64,000 nucleotides of DNA from Zoogloeaceae bacterium (GTDB lineage: Bacteria > Pseudomonadota > Gammaproteobacteria > Burkholderiales > Rhodocyclaceae): the NCBI GenBank assembly GCA_031256795.1, contig JAIRPW010000038.1:46460-110459 (forward strand). Direction: 5' to 3'. The position numbers and the translations under genes were made by a program. The number at the start of each line of letters is the position of its first letter. Within the stretch, counting starts at the first letter, position 1. This document shows, in pieces, positions 60,435 through 64,000 of the stretch. Under the pieces are notes generated by a model. The model was not told the origin of the DNA and ran no database searches. It saw nothing but the letters and a program-made list of their open reading frames with translations.

Positions 60435-62997
60435 TTTGCGCCGCTACGTCCAGGCCGTTGCGCGATTTTTCGGCGAGGAGGAATACTCCTTTTCCGGCGG
60501 TATGCCTTTCCCACAATTCGCCGATCAGTCTCTTTTCTTTTGTATCCCTGCTATCAATCAGATGCGCGCCCTTGTATTCCACGACCAAAATCCGCCCGTC
60601 GTTTAGTAGGGCGACAAAATCGGGATAAAACCTGTCTGTGCTCGTCGGCAGCCAAAACGAGTTTTTATGCCGCGCGACGTTGCGCAGCCAATATTGAACT
60701 TGCGGCAAAAAATCAATCGCCTTGGCGCAATCCGTTTCTTCGCCGCCGTCCAGCATCGGGACCCGATACGCGCCGAGGAAATGCTTTTGGAATCTGTAAT
60801 TTCCCTGATAGAACAATTCTCCGTCATACATACCGTCCCGGAACACAAACCCGTGGTCGAAATCCAGCATGACGCGCGATTCACGCGCAAACAGGCTTGT
60901 CTGGAATGCCTCTTCGCGGGCTTTTTCACGCGCGGATTTGATTTTGTCTTTGATTTTGCTGGATAGCGCGTATCTTGCCAGCATAAGCGCGGATAAATCC
61001 ATTTTGCGCGCGCCTGTCAGAAATTCCACGATCTGCCCCAGGAATGAAACCATTTCCGGTTGAGGTATGTCATCCTGACGCAACGTCTTGTCCAGCCAAT
61101 CAATAAGGTTTGCCGCAGTCCAGGTTTTTACTTCCGCCTGCGGCAAAGAAAGCTGTTCGCTAAATGGTGAAAATATCAGCCGCTCATCGTCAATATCTAT
61201 GACAAACCCATTCGCCTGTAGCGTTATGTTGAATTCTTTTTCTTCCAGTTTCGGCTCGGTGAATTTGGCGATATTCCAGTCAAAAGCCTCAAAAATTATC
61301 TCCGGATCGGCAAAAACGAATTCGTCTTGTTCGCCGAAAGCCACCATCAGTTTTGGCGCAATAAATTTTTCTCCTTGCGCGGCGGGCGCGGGCGTCAAAT
61401 TCATCCGTTTATAGTTCGCAAACTTATTCTGCATTTCTGCCGCCTGATCTGGCAGGACAGCCGCCGCCAATGTTGCGACATCATGATCCGTAGTTTCCGG
61501 CGTAAAAATAATCGTTCTACCGTTATTTTCCGTTCTGATCGTCGGCGGTATTTGCTCCGCCGCCAACGGCGCGGGAAAATCAATCTTATTGATTTCCTCC
61601 CGCCCGAACAAGCCGCCCAGCTCGCTGGTTTTTTGCTCCACCGCCGATTTTGCCTCGTTTTCGTCAAAGCCGCCGCGTGTTTTCAATTTATCAACCAGCA
61701 TTTCCGCCGCCTCGCCGAATTTTTGCGACAAAACATAGGCATACGCCTTGTTGAGCGCGGCGGTCTTGCGAGTTTTCGCGTAGGGCATGCGCATCACGCG
61801 CCCCAATAATTGCTCGATCGCCGTATTGCTTTGCACGTTGGCCAAAGAGCAGAGGACATAAGCAAAGGAGCAATCCCATCCTTCTTTTAATGCCTCGACC
61901 GTTATAATGAATTTCACCGGACAGTCGCGGGAAAATATGTCCACGCCGTCCAGCTCTTTTTGCGCTCCTGTGGCAATGGCAATTTCATTTTCTGGAATAT
62001 TCGCCGTTTCCAGCAAGTATTTTTTCAATGTTTCGGCATTGATTTCTCCGTTTTTATTCTGCGCCTGAAACAGCAGAATCGGGCGCAGGTATTCTGTTTC
62101 CTTCGCGGCGTCCTTTTCCAGTTCCGCGCGTTTTAAAATCGCCTCATCTACGGCGCGCTCCCAGCCCAGATGCTCGCGCAACTCGATGGGCAGTTTGATC
62201 ATCTCCTGTTCTTTGACTTCCGCAGCATACGCGTTGTACAGCGTATTGTTATTCAGTTGTGGCGTGGCTGTTAATTCCACAATAGCGGACGGGTTCAGCC
62301 GGCCTTGCATTTCTTGGGACAAACCGGAGATTACATTGTGCGCCTCGTCTACAATGACAATCGGGCAGTGGTGGTGCATCAGGTTAGCAAAAGAAAACTT
62401 TAAGTTGCCTTTATCGTCCGTTTCCATTCCCTCGGTTGCCGAAATATGCGTAAAGTGCGGCTCTAATTCCTCGTTATGGCGATAGACGTTATATTTGCTG
62501 GTATCGTCTTGACGGAATGCCTGTATCGTGGAAACGATAACACAGGCGTTGTTTTCAATATCTGCGGGACGGATATTAAACTTCTCGTCAATATCAAAAA
62601 TACGGACGCGCCCGCCGAATTGCTCGTCCAGCACAATACGATAAGGATGACGGGGATTCTTCAATGCCTCGCTGGTTTGCCGACGAACAGTATCGGACGG
62701 GCAGAACCATAAAACGACAGGATTTTCTTTTTCGCACCAAGTATCGGACACAATCTTTACGGCGTGGGCGGCAATGATTGTTTTTCCGCCGCCGGTCGGG
62801 ACTTTCAAGCATATGCGCGGCGTATTCGGTATGGAATCCCACTTGATATAATCCCCGCGCAGCTTGCCAAGACGGACGGCAATTTCCGGATCGCCAGTTA
62901 TCCGATTGTAAGCATTTTCAGCGCCGGCAATGCGGCAGACCTCAAAAAATCTTTGCAAAGTATCCAGCGTGTTCTGCTGGTAGGTTTTTAATATCAT
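60409..62997 (-). CDS. res: Type III restriction enzyme, Res subunit (DEAD/DEAH helicase plus nuclease)
   Basis: LKVPTGGGKTIIAAHAV (Walker A), IVDEAHNVISG, LLGRVMRMPYAKTRK; C-terminal FYPDFVALLNDGRILVVEYKG (PD-(D/E)xK). Confidence 0.94.
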   Translation of the reverse strand: MILKTYQQNTLDTLQRFFEVCRIAGAENAYNRITGDPEIAVRLGKLRGDYIKWDSIPNTPRICLKVPTGGGKTIIAAHAVKIVSDTWCEKENPVVLWFCPSDTVRRQTSEALKNPRHPYRIVLDEQFGGRVRIFDIDEKFNIRPADIENNACVIVSTIQAFRQDDTSKYNVYRHNEELEPHFTHISATEGMETDDKGNLKFSFANLMHHHCPIVIVDEAHNVISGLSQEMQGRLNPSAIVELTATPQLNNNTLYNAYAAEVKEQEMIKLPIELREHLGWERAVDEAILKRAELEKDAAKETEYLRPILLFQAQNKNGEINAETLKKYLLETANIPENEIAIATGAQKELDGVDIFSRDCPVKFIITVEALKEGWDCSFAYVLCSLANVQSNTAIEQLLGRVMRMPYAKTRKTAALNKAYAYVLSQKFGEAAEMLVDKLKTRGGFDENEAKSAVEQKTSELGGLFGREEINKIDFPAPLAAEQIPPTIRTENNGRTIIFTPETTDHDVATLAAAVLPDQAAEMQNKFANYKRMNLTPAPAAQGEKFIAPKLMVAFGEQDEFVFADPEIIFEAFDWNIAKFTEPKLEEKEFNITLQANGFVIDIDDERLIFSPFSEQLSLPQAEVKTWTAANLIDWLDKTLRQDDIPQPEMVSFLGQIVEFLTGARKMDLSALMLARYALSSKIKDKIKSAREKAREEAFQTSLFARESRVMLDFDHGFVFRDGMYDGELFYQGNYRFQKHFLGAYRVPMLDGGEETDCAKAIDFLPQVQYWLRNVARHKNSFWLPTSTDRFYPDFVALLNDGRILVVEYKGAHLIDSRDTKEKRLIGELWERHTAGKGVFLLAEKSRNGLDVAAQIKEKIGCL

Positions 62998-64000
62998 TTC
63001 GCCCTCACATCATACGGAGTTTGCTTGAACTCTATGCCGAGTTCTTTCGATTTTGCGGCGCCAAGCCGCGAGGCCTCGCCATAAATTACCAGTTTTTCGC
63101 ATTCGGCTTTGCCCATATCGGCGCGAATTGCGGCAAGCGTCTTGCTGGTTAAAACATTGCCGCCGTCTATCCGCTTGTCATGCAATATGCCGTTATATAG
63201 AAGCGCATAGCCGATACCATTATGAACGCCAAGAAAAGCGGATTTATGCTTTGGGGCATTGAAAGGAGTTTTTGTTTCATAAAACCAGAGATGCGCGGCA
63301 AGATTCGCAAAGGAGATGCTGTTGCGGATTTTTCCGTCCTCGTCAAAAATCGTCTCGCCCAGTTCGTAAAACCGGAAACCGCCGCCGCCTTTCCAGCCTA
63401 CGGCCTTTGATATGCCGCCCTGCTCGCCGTCTATGACTTTTTTAAGCCGTGCGGCGCAATGGGTTTTTGCCTGTTCGCCCATTTCAACGCCAATATATTT
63501 ACGCCCCATTTTGTGGGCAACGGCGGCAGTGGTGCCTGAACCGAGGAAGCTATCAAGCACATAGTCGCCGGGGTTGGTTGAAAGGGCTAATATGCGTTGA
63601 ATAAGCCGCTCCGGCTTTGGAGTATCGAAAGTAGCCTCCGCTCCAAAAATACTATTTATCTCTTTTTTTGCTTCTTGATTATGCCCTACTTCTTCGTTTG
63701 TCCACCAAGTCCAGGCATTTTGACCTTCTATTTCCGATAAATAAGTTTTTTTGCGCGGTACACCTTTCCCATCTTTTCCAAACCAGATACGTCCTGCTTC
63801 TATTTCTTCTTGCATTCTTTTTTCAGTGAAACGCCAACATAAACTGTCGGGAAGCTTGATGATACGACCAGCAGGTGTTGTCAAAACATAAAATTGCTCT
63901 TTTGTTCCATGTCCTGCTTGTGCTGTACAGTCAGTCGAAGCCCAGGGGCCACGTGGATCATTATCAGGGTTCTTAAAATCTTTTATGCGTGATTGATTAA
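62994..64000 (-). CDS. mod: Type III DNA methyltransferase, Mod subunit (5' part truncated by window edge)
   Basis: Open frame to window end (NQSRIKDFKNPDNDPRGPWASTDCTAQAGHGTKEQFYVLTTPAGRIIKLPDSLCWRF...); NPGDYVLDSFLGSGTTAAVAHKMGRKYIGVEMGEQ; overlaps the res start. Confidence 0.92.
   Translation of the reverse strand, partial: NQSRIKDFKNPDNDPRGPWASTDCTAQAGHGTKEQFYVLTTPAGRIIKLPDSLCWRFTEKRMQEEIEAGRIWFGKDGKGVPRKKTYLSEIEGQNAWTWWTNEEVGHNQEAKKEINSIFGAEATFDTPKPERLIQRILALSTNPGDYVLDSFLGSGTTAAVAHKMGRKYIGVEMGEQAKTHCAARLKKVIDGEQGGISKAVGWKGGGGFRFYELGETIFDEDGKIRNSISFANLAAHLWFYETKTPFNAPKHKSAFLGVHNGIGYALLYNGILHDKRIDGGNVLTSKTLAAIRADMGKAECEKLVIYGEASRLGAAKSKELGIEFKQTPYDVRAK

Overview
A 64 kb chromosomal window that looks betaproteobacterial (Burkholderiales-like, inferred from gene content and order). 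Most of it is densely packed housekeeping genes on both strands: queF, dnaB, map-glnD, zapA plus a likely 6S RNA, gabD, class II nrdJ, ubiG, an OmpA-like gene, aroQ-accB-accC-prmA, dnaQ-rnhA, gpsA-secB-grxC, envC-ctpA-moeB-epd, rnr, a thiolase, metF, fumarase, fba and nudB, with four tRNAs. Three accessory or regulatory points stand out. (1) The left edge holds a 3'-truncated pilY1/pilC-like pilus adhesin gene on the minus strand, absent from the ORF track because it runs off the window. It has a 10-bp G/C homopolymer within its first codons, a candidate phase-variation switch. (2) An AT-richer restriction-modification operon at ~20.76-25.74 kb encodes three intact DNA methyltransferases (two adenine-type with NPPY/NPPW motifs, one C5) and a PD-(D/E)xK-like endonuclease gene broken by at least two same-sense frameshifts. 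(3) A type III res/mod system lies at the right edge, with mod truncated by the window. Other items of note are an ArsR-type regulator with SqrR/BigR-like cysteine spacing heading a small redox operon, a TlyA remnant reduced to its S4 domain upstream of metF, and a perfect 16-bp palindrome (candidate NrdR box) upstream of nrdJ. No rRNA, CRISPR array, prophage or IS element was recognised.
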